DNA of 64,000 nt, from contig NC_133027.1 in assembly GCF_048771995.1 (NCBI RefSeq), forward strand, positions 6,010,001 through 6,074,000, read 5' to 3'. Origin of the DNA: Taeniopygia guttata. Lineage: Eukaryota; Chordata; Aves; Passeriformes; Estrildidae. Both the position numbers and the translations under genes were made by a program. Shown here piece after piece: positions 13,652-28,800 of the stretch. The notes under the pieces were generated by a model that was not told the origin of the DNA, made no database searches, and saw nothing but the letters and a program-made list of their open reading frames with translations. Position 1 is the stretch's first letter. Each line of letters starts with the position of its first letter.

Positions 13652-13819
13652 TTAGGACTTGCTGAGCCTCTTGGCCACATCTGCATAGGCTTGCTCAATT
13701 TCTTTGTCTGCTGCACAGGTGTTGGTGAACTCATCCCTGGTGTACGCGTTCTTCAGGTACCGCCACAGCCCCGTCATCTCCGCCGGGAACTCGAAGTTGC
13801 GGTATTTCTTTGCAACAAT
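13652..13819 (-). CDS. CLIC5: CLIC5 coding exon 6 (C-terminus and stop)
   Basis: This terminal coding exon encodes residues 197-251, starting [20 protein letters not shown] and ending [11 protein letters not shown], with the TAA stop at 13652-13654. The acceptor reads TGCTTTAG at the 13820 side. The motifs [12 protein letters not shown] and [15 protein letters not shown] are diagnostic for CLICs, and the ending AKRLSKS matches CLIC5 rather than CLIC4 or CLIC6. The exon is markedly GC-richer and contains more CpG than its surroundings (for example 13735-13800), consistent with coding constraint. It continues directly into the 3'UTR. Confidence 0.96.
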   Translation of the reverse strand: MVAKKYRNFEFPAEMTGLWRYLKNAYTRDEFTNTCAADKEIEQAYADVAKRLSKS

Positions 13820-16800
13820 CTAAAGCAAAGATAAAACACCTGAAGAAAACCCATCTCACAGGGGATACATCTCCTTCTTAGGGAGCTGCTTGATCTCTTC
13901 TGTCATATAATTAATAGCAAATCAGAGGAATATTTGGAGAATAAGCGATTTATCATAGAAAAGCCTGAGAAGTGACTGTTGGTTGTCCCCTATCATGCAA
14001 AGCTGCTGCTTGGCCTAAGGATAGTCTAAAGCTACAACCTGGCTACTGTTACAAAATTTCAACTTTTATGGTACTTGAAGTTCATTGATTTTACCATATG
14101 GGGGTTTTGGGGTTTTTTTTTACAACTCTTAAGTACATCACCTAAAGTTGAGACACCACATAAGAAGGGGCTGAATTATAAAGAGCAAGATAGATTTAAG
14201 AGAAAGGCATTAGTAATGATTATAACATTTTCATATTAATTATTATATTTAACATTCTTTTTTATATATATGGTATTATATTTTTACTATATGTAATATA
14301 TTTTGCCTGGTAAATGGTGTCAGAGGATATAACCACCTACAGCTGTTTGAAGGCTGGATCCATGTTCATGAAAAGGAAAAATTCAGGGTGGTATGGGTAC
14401 CATGATTAGGAAACCAAGATGATTTAGCATATATTAGAAACAGGAGCATTGGGGTAAACTGAGAAAGAAAATGGTTATTTCAAGACTTGTTAGACTAGGA
14501 AATTGTCTATCAAGGCAAATTTTCGATTTCTAAAAACACTCAGGCCCTTATTCAGGAAAATAATTAAGTGCATACTTAATTTTAAGCACCTGTACAGTCC
14601 CATTGAAGTCAATGGGATTAATCTGCACTTAAAGCTAGTTGGTTGGTTAAGTACCTTGCTGGGTTGGGATATTTCAGTTTCCCTGTAGGAATATACCATA
14701 TAGAATAAGCTTGTGGTGACAGAGTGAACTATCTGATAGGAAAGGATGGATTAGCTAATTTAATGAGGGCTTCCAATCTCTAATTTTTCTGACAGTATAA
14801 AATTGTTCCTGGGCATAAATTACATACATATGTGCCACAGAGTTCCCCTTTATTTTTAAAGCACATGGTAGAGCTGCTTTCCATCTCAGATTTCTTAGGA
14901 CAGTCATGTTCTCAGAAACTATTGTGACTTGTTTCTATTACCAGGATCCACTTGGTATATGAAAGTCCAAATCCTGTCCTAAACTGCATTTAACTAAGCA
15001 TTCTTGCCTTCCATGATGCTTCACACGCATATGGGGAAGATAAAACCTGCTGGGCAGCTTAAGTCAATATTTTCAAAATTTCCAGCACACATCTTCCATC
15101 AAAGGAAGGTGAAAAAATAATTCACCCTTTTCTTCTATCTGTTAAATGCTTTTCAGGCACTATCCTATGGCTATGCTTGTCTGAGAAAAATTTTAATTCT
15201 CTTTTTACATCTTTCATTTCATCCCTAGGAGACAAGAACCAGTGAGGGGCCACACATTCATTTTGCATTGTCTGACTCCAACGTCGCCAATGAAGACAAG
15301 TCAGAATAAGCACTAAACCTGTGAGGATATTATCACATTTCTTACCTGATGACTTATGTGCTTTTTAATTATTTTTTTTTCCTATTGCATGTGTGCAGTC
15401 AGCTCCCAGGCTCAGTTTATGTTTTGGCTCACAGAGCCAAATTAGATGCATGACTTGGCTTTAATTCCTAGCTCACTTGCTTGCCAAGGTCTGCCAGGTA
15501 CTTGCGTTATTCTAAAGCAACATGTCATCTGATAAATTAAATAAATGCAACATTTAGAAGTCAAGATGATGTACATGATTTGCACTATACCAGCAACCAT
15601 TGTACATCTTAAATCCCGGACCTTGGCAATGACTTTGATTTGTTAACTTCTCTGTGTGAAATACCACATGGAATAAATATTCCCCAAGGAAATTGACTGC
15701 TGCTCTTAAGTTACAAATGGGTGGGAACTAACTAAAGTTTTGACATGTTTCTTAAGAGCATTAGGAACTAATTAATAGGAAAGACTGCTGCTACTTGCAG
15801 CAGGGTAAAAATAAAGAGACAAGACATCTAGAACCTAGTACTGTCTTTGCCACTAATAAGTGATGGGACAGTTTTCCCATGAACTAAATATAAAGTTCCT
15901 TTATTTAACCTCTAGGAAACCCTGAAGAGCAAAATTGTGTTTCAAAGTGCTCTTCTAGGCCTGAAGAATTCTCTGCTGAAATACACGTTGGTTTTGGCAC
16001 TCAGCTGTCAGAGCAAGGCACATCATGTCAGATACGGATTCTTTTACCATCTCATGACATCTTTTACCTTCACAACGTGGAGTTTGGGCAGAAGGTTGCA
16101 GTCAGCAAGTGTCAGGTCATCTCCATCCAGAAACTTGCGTTTAGACACTTTTTCCTCTTCAGTGCTGTCTGCATCAATCTCCTCTGGCAGGGGAGTTCTC
16201 AGGTAGTCATCCAGCTTCTTCAGAGCCTTCACCAAGCCCCTTTCAAGCGCTTTGCCAAAAAAAACGCAAAGAATAAGTGGTTAGGGCAGGATAAGAATTG
16301 TTTCTAAATGCTCATTGTCAATGGCAATGCTAGTGTCTAGAAAAAAAGCCAAGAACCAATTCCTTCATTGTTAATTTGTGCTCCAAAGCTGACACAACCC
16401 AATGGCAAAGTAGCCCAGCAAAGTACATCTGCCTGAGGATAAAGCTCATCCTGCAGTGGGAAAAGGGACACAGGGACCTTGCTGTACCCCGTCTTCTCCT
16501 GACAAACAACAAAAAGCGTGAAAGAGATCACAGAAGAAAAAAACAGCTTGTCAGGATGATACACCAAAAAAACACACATTGCCTATGATATTCTTCTGGT
16601 CTGTTGAAAGCCATCACATAGGTACTGGAACCATGTACACTGCTCCTTCATTCTTCTAACCAGCTGCATAGGACTGCAATGAAGCAGAATTTTCTAGCAT
16701 TACTTCAGGTCTATCAAGTCTTAATTTTACTTCTTTCAACACCCTTGCAGAGTAATGAAAGGCAATAGCAGTAATTCCAAAGATGCTAACCAGAGCTCCA

Positions 16801-19800
16801 TAGAGCTGAAAGATATGCTATAAATGAGATGAGATATTAGCCAGTGTTAAAATTCCCATTTAACTCAGGTTCAGCTTGGGTGCAAACGCTCTTTTTGAGA
16901 GATCTCAAATAGTCTTGTGATGGAGAGGAGACTCCAGACCTCTTAGTTCAGTTACTGAAGATCTTGTCCCACACTGCTGCTGGCTTCAACTAATTCCAGT
17001 CTTCAAATGCCACCTAGACCTCTACAGCAGAGTGTAAATTTTTCACCCAGGCAAGGAATTTGTGGTTTTATGCTTCATCATCAGGACAATACAAAAGCTT
17101 GCTTGCAATTATGCACTTACAAAAAAGCTGGATAACTCTGTGCAGGTTTGTGCATTACTTGCAAACACTTGGGGCAAAGAAGGGTCTTTCGTGTTTCTGT
17201 CTGAAGGGTAAAAACCATGATGGAGTCCTGGTCCCCCACAAGTGCCCCAAAGTGCTAAAGCAAAATAAATAAGAAACAGCAAGAATTTACAATGTGAAAA
17301 AATAACAACATGACTCATGGGCTTAAGGCCAGAATTTCAGCTGGTGAAAATTACCTGCAGTGATTTATACCTGCTGCAGATATGGCCTGGAGTCAGTATT
17401 AATGGCCTAATGCTGTAAAATCTTACATCTCTGAGTAACTTACTGCCACTGAACTTAGGGGAGAGTTACTCAGGTGGTATAGCACTACAAGGCCTATGGA
17501 GGTAAGTACAAGGACCAATGGGTTCAAACTGAAATAGAGGAAATTTGGTTAATTATATGCAAGAATTTCTTTATGGCTGTCCAGAGAAGCTGTGGTCCCA
17601 TCCGTGGCAGTGTTCAAAGCCAGGGTGGACAGGGCTTGGAGCAACCTGGGATAGTGGGAGGTGTCCGTGGCAGGGACACCTGCAATTAGATGGTCTTTAA
17701 GGTCTTTTCCAACCCAAACCTTCTACAATCCTATGGTCCTAAATATATTTATGGACAACAGGCACTCAAAAGGGCTGCAGCAATCACCCTCCACACAGAG
17801 CCTTGCTGGCACAGGTGACTCCACAGGCTCTGCTGTCAGCTGCCCCTGTGCTTTTGGCACAGAGAGAAAGGCAGCACATCCAGGGCCACTGAGACAGCAG
17901 GAGCTGAACACCACAGAGCATGATTTCCCTGCTGCCCTAACATCCATTAAACCTGTGCCAGCAGTGGAAGTCAGATTAAGCTGCTTGATGCCTTGCTCCC
18001 ACTGAAGTCTCTTGGCCCAGCACCAGGGAACCACCAGCCTCTTTTGTGGCTGACTCTGAGACACAGTGGCAAACCCTGGCTTAATTGATTGACTGGAGAA
18101 ATGACTGCGATCCAACCGAAAACACCCCCACAAACATAGCGGGGAGGGAAAGAATTTTATTTCTGAAAGCAGAGCATCTAAAGCGACTGAAGTGCTGCCA
18201 TCCACAAAACAAAAGTGTTGCCATCCTTCATATAATCACTTAAAATTGAATTTTGACACTGACATTCTGCTGTCAGATGCTGGCAGTGGTGCCTTTAATT
18301 GCCTGCAGCTGTCCTGCCTCACAACCTCCACGGGAGAGTAGAACTGTGGAGTGTGGCAAGGATTCAGCAATCTCTTTTTGCTTTGACCTCTAACACCTCT
18401 TGGTCAGCCTCAGACTGTGTCCTCTTACAGTGTGTTCATGTAGAGACAGTGGACTTGAATTACTGGGATTTCATTCAGTTTTGTTCATCTGGGTTTTAGA
18501 GAACTGGCTCAACACTGACCACTTTCCAGTATTCCCTTCACCCAGTTGGGAATTTGGTTCTCCAAGTCATTTGAGCTTTTGGTTCTCCAAGTCATCTGAG
18601 CAATATTCGAGTGTCAGGAGGAGTTTGATGCTTTATGCTAGCCCATGAGGTAAGTCAGGTGTGTGCACAGAGACAACAGCAGCAGGTGAGGTTTGTTTAT
18701 GTAACTCTTCTGGAACTTATTAGGTTTTGGGGTTTTTTTTTTGCTCTCATTGCTCTATCAAAGTGCGTCATGGCTGTCCCAAAAACAATGCCTGGAGTGC
18801 AGCCTGTTTGTGACAGCAAGAAAAACAACTATCTGAATTCATACTTGACACTTGCATACGGCAGCTTTAGGCCAGAAATAAGTGTATATTCAAGGCTCAA
18901 TACATCTGTGACCTAATTCACAGGCTCTGCTGGAGCCCACAGGATGCTGACACCTCACATTGAAATCACCACAGAGTCAGGACCATCTTATATCCTGATA
19001 GGCAAGAACTGAACAACTACTTGTGACACTTAATGACCCCATTTTTTTTAAGCAAAACTCTTCTCAGTAAACTAGATCTTAGATCCTAGTAAACTTCTCA
19101 GAACAGCCTGTAAAATAGAAAAATAGTGAATAAGAGAGAACTGCTCTCCTTCCAACTAAATAGTGAAAAAAAAAATTGAAAAACTAAGATAATTAAAGCT
19201 CAAAAATTGCCATATCAAATGGATTTTAGGTGCATAGGGTCAGATTTTTAAGGCCTGTCAATGATTTCCAAGGCCTTTTTTGAAATTCATATGCAAATAT
19301 CCATGTTGCAAATCCTACTTTCTAGGTACCCTAACACATTCAGGTCTATCTATAGGATTTAAAATCTTATGTTCCTTGAGCAGGTTCTCAGGGAAATCCC
19401 CACCCAAAGTAGGAGGATGTGTAAAAGAATCAAATTTTCTCTCTTGCCTGTTAGATATTTAAGCATTATGTAAAAGATGAAAAATTGTGAATGGAGACCA
19501 GGAAATGACCTCTTCAGAATAGCCTACAGCTCTGAATGTTCTGAGACTCCTCCTGAGGAAAAAACTGTCTGGGTTCACATTCCTGACCAAACTCAGCTTG
19601 GATTAATTTCTTAAACTTGGATTTAATTCCAAACTTCCTATACTGTGGCTATTTCATGAAAATCTGGATGACTCTACATTGTCTCCACTGAGAGCACAGG
19701 GGAGAGAATGCACTCACCATGGCAAGGGCCATGTGAACACCAGTCAGCACCAGACTGTATGAAGACATTTAAAAAGATGTGAAGATCTAAAACAATACTA

Positions 19801-22800
19801 ATTCCCCATTTGTGAGAGTACCATCCACAGTGAATTTCAGAAGTGGCTAAGCACCTAATTGCCTTGGCAATTTGTCCTCTGGGAAACATCATTAAAGAAC
19901 TAAATAGCTTTGCTGATTAACAGCTAATGGGTGGGATTCATCTTCCCCAAAGTGAGTAAAAATAAAATAATAGGTTTGAAATAAACACCCTGAGAGCTTC
20001 CTCTCTGTTCAGTGGAGTGTTCTCTTCTACACTTGGTTCTGGTGCCCCTAAATGAGCTGTAGGGAGAACTTGTCCTGAAGTGTCTAATCACACCCTTGCA
20101 TTGTCTTGGTAATGTCAGGGTGGTGGATTCAATATTACAACATCAAGTAGAGCCGGGCCTGAGTATGTGGCTCTGTGCTGCTTTTGAAATTTCTACCTCC
20201 AACTGCTTCCCCACCCTACAGACTTTGAGTAGGAACTTAGAGATCTCAGATGTGACCAGCTCTGAGAGATAAGCCCTGTCAGAAGCTTATCCATGCAAGA
20301 GCTGCAATGTCTTAACTCCTGGAAGCCATTCTTCTGGACAGTGGAATCACCAAGCACAAAGGCACCAGCATCATACTGCCTTCACTGGGATATATTTAAT
20401 ATAACCTCGAATTCCAAGAAATTCTACCCATGTATAGGTAAAATCCATGGTGGAACCATCTCTCTATATTTCATTCTGGGCTAATTATGCAGCCAAAGAC
20501 AAGTTCTAGCAATGACAGTCCTGCCCTGTCATCCCACCAATAATAAACAATAATATTAGTAAAAAAACCCTCATGAGCTTTTTGTGATTTTTCTTCTCCC
20601 TTCAAAACTAGGATTTTAAACTACTTTACTTAAGAATTCTGAGTTAGAAGCCAGAAAAATAGCACTTTCCAACCTCAAAGCAACCACAGAACACTTAATG
20701 AATGTATTACCATCTGTCAAATGCACAGGGTGAGGTTCAATTTAGCTGATGATACCTAATTCACATTGACGTTCTGTTTTCAGCAGAAGGTTACTTCATG
20801 TTGAACAATCAGATTAACAAATTCTGACATGCACAAAAATACAAATAATGTAACAAAAGTTAATAATGGGCAAAACTATGCTCTCAGTTACACTGACATA
20901 AAAGAGGAGTAACTGCATTGTCAACAAGCTATTCCATATTTACTCCAGTTCAACTAAGAACAGACTTTGGCTCTGTTACTCAACTCTTCAAGCAAAAACT
21001 TCCTTAAACTATTAGCCTGTGCATCTGTTTCCAGGGGATGGAGAGAAACCCTTGTGCCTTGAAGTACTTATACTACATCTGAACAAAATATTGGAAAATG
21101 TATTGCATGGAGCAATCCTGCAAGTCAAGCAGAGGGCCAGATGACAAAGATTCACTAATAGGTACTCAGGGTGAAAGTTTGGCCATCCTGAAGCTCATGG
21201 AAGTTTTGCTGTTGACTTCAGTGGGATTAGGACTTCTCCAGAATCTTTTCAAGCCAAAATAGACTATTTTAATCAGTTAATCTGAGCCCTGAAATAATAC
21301 CGGCCATAAAACTTCCAGCATCATCGGTCGTTTCCATCTCTGTTTTTTGTGGGTCAAATAAGGCTGAAGCAAAATGGAAAGTAACTAGAAAGTAGTAAAA
21401 GAAAAACAGTTTGGAAAAAGTAAAACTGATTCAGACTGCCCACACCCACAGCATTTGCAGAGGTCAGGCGAGGACTCTTTTTCCCCCTCCTTGAACTCCA
21501 AATATTTCCTTCCTTGTTTAATGTTGGGACAAGGAGAAATAGCAAAGCAGACAAAGCACATAAACACCAATCTCTGCGGCCTGAACAAGCCACTGGAAGG
21601 CAAATCATTCCATCTTAAAATAGTAGCCTAGGAAAAGCTGAATTACCACCAGAGAAGCCTCAATCTCATTTTCTCTATCTCTCTCACTCTCTCTCATAGG
21701 TAGACTGGCTACCTAAATTTAAAATAGCTAAAGTGAGGCGAGAAGACTCCTTTTTTATGTGCTTGTGTGGAACCTCTTGCAGGATAAGGACTTCACTTGA
21801 TAGTTATTATGGAAAGAGATTCAAAGCATAGAGGGTACAATCACAGTACTAAGAACAATAGATTTTTAAGACAACTGAACATAAAAACTATTTATGTGAA
21901 AAAAGAGCAAAAATAGTTATTTTTTAAACAAACTTTAAGCAAAAAATGCAAGATTTCTAAACAAACATGAAAACAGGAAGTCATGTTTGGGGACAATTGG
22001 TTAAGTAAGTCTTGCCTAGACATCCAATCATTTTTGCATCACTTTTTAAATATTGGCAATCTTCAAAATTAACATATCATTTCCAAATTGAAAGGAAAAT
22101 GACCTTATGTTTCAAACAGTTTAACAGAAGATACTTTTACTTTCCAAAGCAAGTTATTATTCACAAAATTCCACCCACATATGCCAATAAATCAGGTTAC
22201 TCACACCGCCCATGGCATTTTTATTAAATAAACCTTTTGTCACAAGACATTTTCTCCAAGTCAAGGACAAATATATGCGGCCCTCTTTCTAAGTGATTAT
22301 CCCTGTGACAACAAGGCTTCAAAAGGGATTGAAGCCCAGCAACATCTTGTCTTTTGTAGCCAACATCTGAAACTACCTGAAGCTGATCTCGACACAACTG
22401 CAAGGTTCTTAATTGTCAAGCCCAGGCAAGTACAACAAACCATGATCCATGTACAGAAATGAACAATTCCTGCTGCTACCCTGGATCACTGATTGATATT
22501 TTCCCTTTTTACTGCTTTCTTCCACTGCCCTCCTGTAAGATTTATCCTGTAACACACGCAAATTAACTTGGTGAAATACCAATGAGGGAAAAGGGGGAAC
22601 AGTACATAAATATTCACAGTCTCAATCAAACCATCTAAGATTTCTTTTTCCTTTAAAAAAACAAACCACCTTTCCTGATCACTTCCAGATTCACAGTTTG
22701 ATATTATATGAGATCCAACACTGTTTTCTGGTAGGAAAAAGGAACAAGCTAAGAAACAGCAATTTAAGGTAAGAAAATAATATCATTCCACTAGTCTGAC

Positions 22801-22858
22801 AGTCTGATTAAAAACCAAGTATTCATATTTTCACTCTCTTTTTTCTCCATCCTGCCCT

Positions 22859-22899
<41 letters not shown>

Positions 22900-25800
22900 C
22901 AAGCTGGCTCAACAGAATATTGTAATTTTAATCTGTATAGATTAATTCTTCTCCATGGAGGAGCTGTGACTGCAATACACGTGACTCTGTATTCTATATA
23001 GAACAGTTTATCTTCCCCCCTGTGATGTCAGTAAAACCCTTGAGATCTGAGTGCTGCCTTGATTTCTTCTCTTCAGCCATTTAAGGGTCGGGTGCCTTGT
23101 CTAAGCTGGTTCTGTAGGTTCCCTCTGTGCTCAGAGGGACTGAGCATCTCCAGAGGGTAATTCCATCCAACTGCCTGAGCCACCTGATCCACACCAGCGT
23201 GACTCACTGCACACATGCCCTTCTTGCTGCCTGAATTACAGATGAAACCTAAAGGACTAGCTCAGACTAGACACCTCACTTTCAGGGAGGTGAAGTCAGG
23301 CGAGATGAATCCTACCCTTTGAATATAATTTCACAGTTCACCCAAGTGATCTAGGATAATACCTCCAATTTTTAAAAAAGTTACTTAAATATTAGGGTTT
23401 GCTCCCCACAGAGCCCATTTGAGCATTGCAGCATCCTTTCCAGGCATGTTTCTGCCTCATAAAATCCCCAGCTCTGAGCAGCAAATGAGTGGGAGGTCAC
23501 TGAGAGAGCCATTGGAAATGCAGAGGATGATGAAGTTGTGTGCTCCCATGCATCCAAGGCATTTAGATGCCTAAGTCTGGGCCAAAGGGAGTTTCTGGTG
23601 TGATTCAGCTCTCCTATTAAAGATGTTCCACTCCAGATAAATAATTCAATATTCACTGGAAAAGAGTCTTGTGCATGTTCCCACAATAAAGGTGAATGCC
23701 CACACAGCCTTGTGAAAAAGCCATGATCTCTCTGTCTCTGCCCACTTAATGAATCAACAAATACCTTGTGTATGCAGAAGAGAAATAAATTAGTGTCTCT
23801 TATTCCTCAAATCCACTTTTTCCTGGTTTGGGGTTGTTGTAGGGGACAGAGGCTCATGTTCATCCCCCAGACAAGTCAGAGCTGGGACTTGAAAAGGGGT
23901 TTTTTACTCCCAGTCTGTGTTGGGGTGAGCAAACACCAGGAATGGAGTGAGTCAGCAAAACACAGGGGCACACACGGAAACAGTCACACAACTCTGGTCC
24001 TAAAGGACCTTTCAGACATGGTCTGAGCCAGGCATAAACAGGGACACATTTTCCATGCATGTTGGCACACATATATTCTGTGTGCGTGCCGTGAGAGAAA
24101 TGGAGGTGCTAAGCCCCAGGAACACTTCCTCCAGAACTCAGAGGAACATGGAGCTGACACAGCTGAGGGATACCCCAAGCACCCTCAGAAACCTGGACAC
24201 TTCAAAAATCTGTTGATTTCCTTATGGGTGAGATTCCCCTTGCCTGACTTCTAATTGTTAGGCAATTAGTCTGACCTAATTGTTCAATGAGAGAAAGGCA
24301 CCTCCAAAGGAAATTCTTCCAGCTTTAGACTCATATTTTGAGAAAAATCAAAAGCCCTTTAGAAATGTCTCTCTCCATTGATCAGAAACAAACCAGGACT
24401 TTTGAATGACTAAGATATAACTTCTAGACAGATTTAGGTGAGATGATCCCACCCTTATAATCTCTCTTCCCTTCTTACCCCATCTACAGACTGATGATGT
24501 GGATTGATTGATTGATTGATTGATTGATTAGAGCTCCACCCAAAAAGTTTGGGATATTTTGACAGACATGTCTCAAAACCTCCATAGAAGGAATGAGACT
24601 TAAAGCTCAATTCCCAGCTACCTTTTCCTAAGACAAAGAGCAATGATCCAAGGATTAAGAGGTTACCTGGATTTAGGAGACTTGAGTCTCTTCTTTTGAA
24701 GTTTTCTATATGGCCTTGTAAAAATAATTTAAATCACTTGCCTTGCCACGTCCTATATACAATATAAAAATAAAAATACTCTTTGCCCACAAACTTTACA
24801 TTAGTAAAGCAGTAATGCACCAGCTGTGGAAATATGTTTCAGGTGAGATGTGATAAACAGTAAATATAAGGAAAAAAAGAGGCATCTTGGCATCTTTCTA
24901 CTCCCAAATTAAACCTAGTGAAGCAGGTGAATCAGTAATACCTTAAATAGTAAATTAGGCATGTTTTTCAAGCATCTAGAAAGATTGATTTGACTTGTTT
25001 CTATTTTTTTACTGAAAACTCAGTTTTCCTCCCTCCCTTTTCTTATCCATTGTTACATTGGAGGCAAGAAATAAATTGAATACTTGTAACATTATCATGA
25101 GGAGTGCTGTCAGAGCACCTTCAAAGGTTTCTTAAGAAGAAAACCCAGGTGTTCAAATGACACCAAAAGAAAGCTTCATTCCCAATTCTCTTAGGAGTCC
25201 AGGTGACCCTGAGGGCAGGAAGCAAGTGAATGTAAAACTACTAGCCTACAAGTGCCCCAGGAAGAACTTGCGTTTCACAAATCATCCTGACCCTGTAGCA
25301 GCAGTAAGTGACAAGCATCACTTTTAGGGCACGTCCCCAAGGGCCTAATCCTGACCTCTGCCATGTTAGTCTTGTGCAGGTGTCCCTAAAGCAACTGCAG
25401 ACAAGCAGCAGCTGATCTGCATCAGGAATTTGGGAAAAAAAAAAAAAAAAAAAAAAAAAAAGCCCTGCAGATTATAAACACACATTATTTACAGTATGAG
25501 GTTATCGCACCACTATCTCGATTTTTTAGTGTGTTCACTCAGAGTTTAAACTTTTGTTTTACTACTGAAGAGCAAATAAGACATTTCTGGGACTAACAAA
25601 AGGAAAACTAACTTCATGAATCTGCAGTCAAATAGGAGAAAAGCGAGATTCTGGTAGCGAGTGCAGCTGGGCTTTAGCAGCAGTGCTCTGGGGACCCCTT
25701 GTGTTCCAAGACTTAGGCGAAGAAATTCGTTCCTGTCCAGGTTGTTCGTGCTTAAATCTTTAATACTAATTTCTTCCAATTCCAGACATGTAGAAGAATA

Positions 25801-28800
25801 AAGTCTGCTTCTGTTTACACCAGGATAATCCAGATTGCATTCCACTGTTTTCAACTGTGTTGTTTAATTCCAGCATCAGCGAACACACATGAGAGGGAGA
25901 CAAAGCAATGCCTAGCTAGCTGCACCTGAGGATGAAATTTTAAAGCTATTAGGTTCCCGATTCCTTTCGTTCACCTGGAAAATCTCAGTCTCAAATAGAT
26001 TGATTTAGCATTTCCAGAATTTTCTGTGTTCAATTTTCCAGAATTTTTGTGTCCAAAAATTTTTACTGAGACACAAAAAGTCATGAGATTATGAGATTTA
26101 CAAACTAGTTTCATCTTAATTCTTTCCTGTTGTTTCTCTGCTTTTGATATTTTTTTGTTTCAATAACTTGAAATAACTTAGGGATCATCGTGATTATGCC
26201 TCAACCTCCCTGAAAGGAGCAGAAGCAAAATCAGTTATAATTAAGTCTGGATGTATGAAAACAATCCAAGAATTAGTAGGGAGGTCACATTGTGTCTGTT
26301 GCATCTGAGCTGTTGCAGCAAGTATTAAAAACATTTTTCCCAGTTCTATTTTCTCCAATTAAAAAAACGGAAAAAGACCTTGGGAATTCCAGCAAGAGGT
26401 CAAAAGAAAACAGTAAGACAGTGCTCAAGGACTAGAAAAAAGCTCCAAAGACTCTTCAGTGCACCAAGGACACTTCAGTTTCTCCCGTTCTGTGCTCAAT
26501 CAAACCAAATCCTTTTAAGGATGGATCATTTACATGTTTGCTCAATGGGCAAAACTCACTGGGATGTGATTTGTAGGAGATGATAGCAAATAACACAAAG
26601 ATCCTTCTGGCCTCAAAGTTCATGAAATTCGGATTACCTTTTTCTGTAATCAGAAAAACCAGGATATTTTTACAAGAATTATTTCTCTAATTCCCATTTT
26701 GTCACCTCATTTCTAGCAGTGTTTTCAAGCTGAAAGTCAATGACTTAAGAGATATCTAAAAAAGAAACTTAGCAACATTGATTTCCATTTACACCTCATT
26801 CTTCTTTTCCCTGTTATTTTATGAAGAACATTTGCATGCATAAAAAAAAAAAAAGAAAAGAAAAGAAAAAACAGAAAAAAATACTTTAAAAATCTGTTTG
26901 GGGAAAAACAGAATCTGGGCCAATTCTTTTCCCTTTGAAGTCATCAACAGTTTTGCAAACTGACTTCCAGGAGCCAGTCACTGGGCTATCTACCATGTGA
27001 TAGCTTGCAATGGCTAAATGTAAACCTGTGAACAATCCTCTTAGCACATCAAGACCAGTTGGGTGTTTAAACCTGAACATTTGCTTATATAAGGTTTGGA
27101 CACTGAACTGAGCAAAGCCATAACTTCATTTAAGTCCTTGCTGTGGGGAACACACTTAAGATACACCAAGTCTATCACAACAAAGGGAGTTATCCACCAG
27201 GGCAAAACCTTAAAGCAATGAAGTTAAAACTCAATTCTAAGTAATAATGTAATTTCAGCCTCCCATTCCAGCAGCAAGGCGCTTAATTCCTCCCAGGACT
27301 GCTGCTGCCAGATTGCTCTAATCCACTTCCAGCTGTGCTACTGCTCCTGAGTGCGAGCATGGGAGCTCGGCTGGGAAACAGAACAAAGCATCCCAGTAAA
27401 GCCAGCAGCACTTGGAGGAATATTCCAACACACAGGGGAAATAATTCCCTCTTAAAGGAGAGTGGCTGCCAACTACTGCTCCCATTGCAAGTGTTTTACT
27501 CTAGGCCTGACCATGTATACAGGCCCTGACTCAGCAAAAGCTTGAGTAAGTGCCTTCATTTCATCATGTCATTAACCTTGTTGACTTCAGCATATTCTAT
27601 AACTTTAAATTATATAAATACATATATTCTTTCTTTTTTCTCTCTCTCTTCTTCCCTATGATATTCTATGTTTTCAAAATTGCTTCAGCACAGACTTGTC
27701 AGAAAATTTTGTCTGTTAGGAAATTTAATGCAAATATTTACTATTCCCAAAATGGCTGCATCTAGGACTGTTAACCAGGCATATCAAGTCCCTGCCTTGG
27801 AGAGCCTGCAGTCTGATCACATCTGGAGTTTTAGAAAACGTTCCTTTTGTGTTGTCTTCAAATAACGTTTTTCACATTTCCATCAGGAAATCTTTGTTCC
27901 TCAATTAGCAAGGTATTAGAAGATGGAAAGTTCAGAAATATTCCCTTGTAAATTAGATATTGCTTAGATTAAGGTGGTGGTGTGTTATCATTTTAGAAAA
28001 CTGAAAACCTCTTCCTTTTAATGACATAACATTTCAGTTCTCAGTTTTGGCAGGTCAAAAGATATTGGTCCTTAAAGCTGTCACTGGTACCAGACAGAAT
28101 ATTGATGACTCTGGGCATCCAGCCAGCATGATTTTGAGAACTTCCAAAAAGTTATTTCTCAAGAAAACTTATGTTGCAAACTGCTGTTCCTGGGCATTTT
28201 AGACTTTGATTACTGGGCAGAAAGCAGATAAAGCAATTTGGGGCAGGTGATAAATGCAACTTGCAGCACTTCTTAACAAGTTAGCACAAAGCTACACCAC
28301 AGTTTTAGTGGTCTTTACACGTGTGTTTTTATAAGGAGACAGAGTGAACAGTTTTATTAGCGTATCATGAGTGAGTTATGTGGGTCATCCCAAATGAATG
28401 GCAATAAAAGCTTTATATCACACTCACCAACATGTATTTGGTACTTTATGTGCCACAAATGTTGCAGAAAACCTATTTTACATATGTTTTAAAGACTGGG
28501 TATTTTTTATATTAGGGCTGGTTTTGTAAAGCTGCCAAGGACTTTAGCTACCATGAGCCCAACATTATTCAGCTCATGGGGAATAATAAAAACTTGTTTA
28601 AAATGTTCTGAAATAGGTCCTTTTTTGTGCTTCAAAAGGCCAAAATCAAAGAATCATGGAATCAGCATGGAATAATGGAATGGCCTGGCTTGGAAGGGAC
28701 CTTAAAAGTCATCTATTTCCAACCTCCCTGCCAGGGACAGGGACACTTTCCACTAGAAGAACTGCCATCCTGACATGTTCCATCACTAAGCAAGTCCTTT

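Noticed and set aside
17723..18205. 160-codon minus-strand open frame, the longest in the window
   Set aside because: No recognisable domain, no periodic coding signal, partly overlaps the CR1 tail at 17743, and lies inside CLIC5 intron 4 without splice support. Likely chance in a GC-richer patch.
25435..25461. Long poly(A) runs here and at 5973, 9227 and 22861 as possible tails of processed pseudogenes or SINEs
   Set aside because: No recognisable cDNA body, SINE promoter boxes or target-site duplications were seen next to them.
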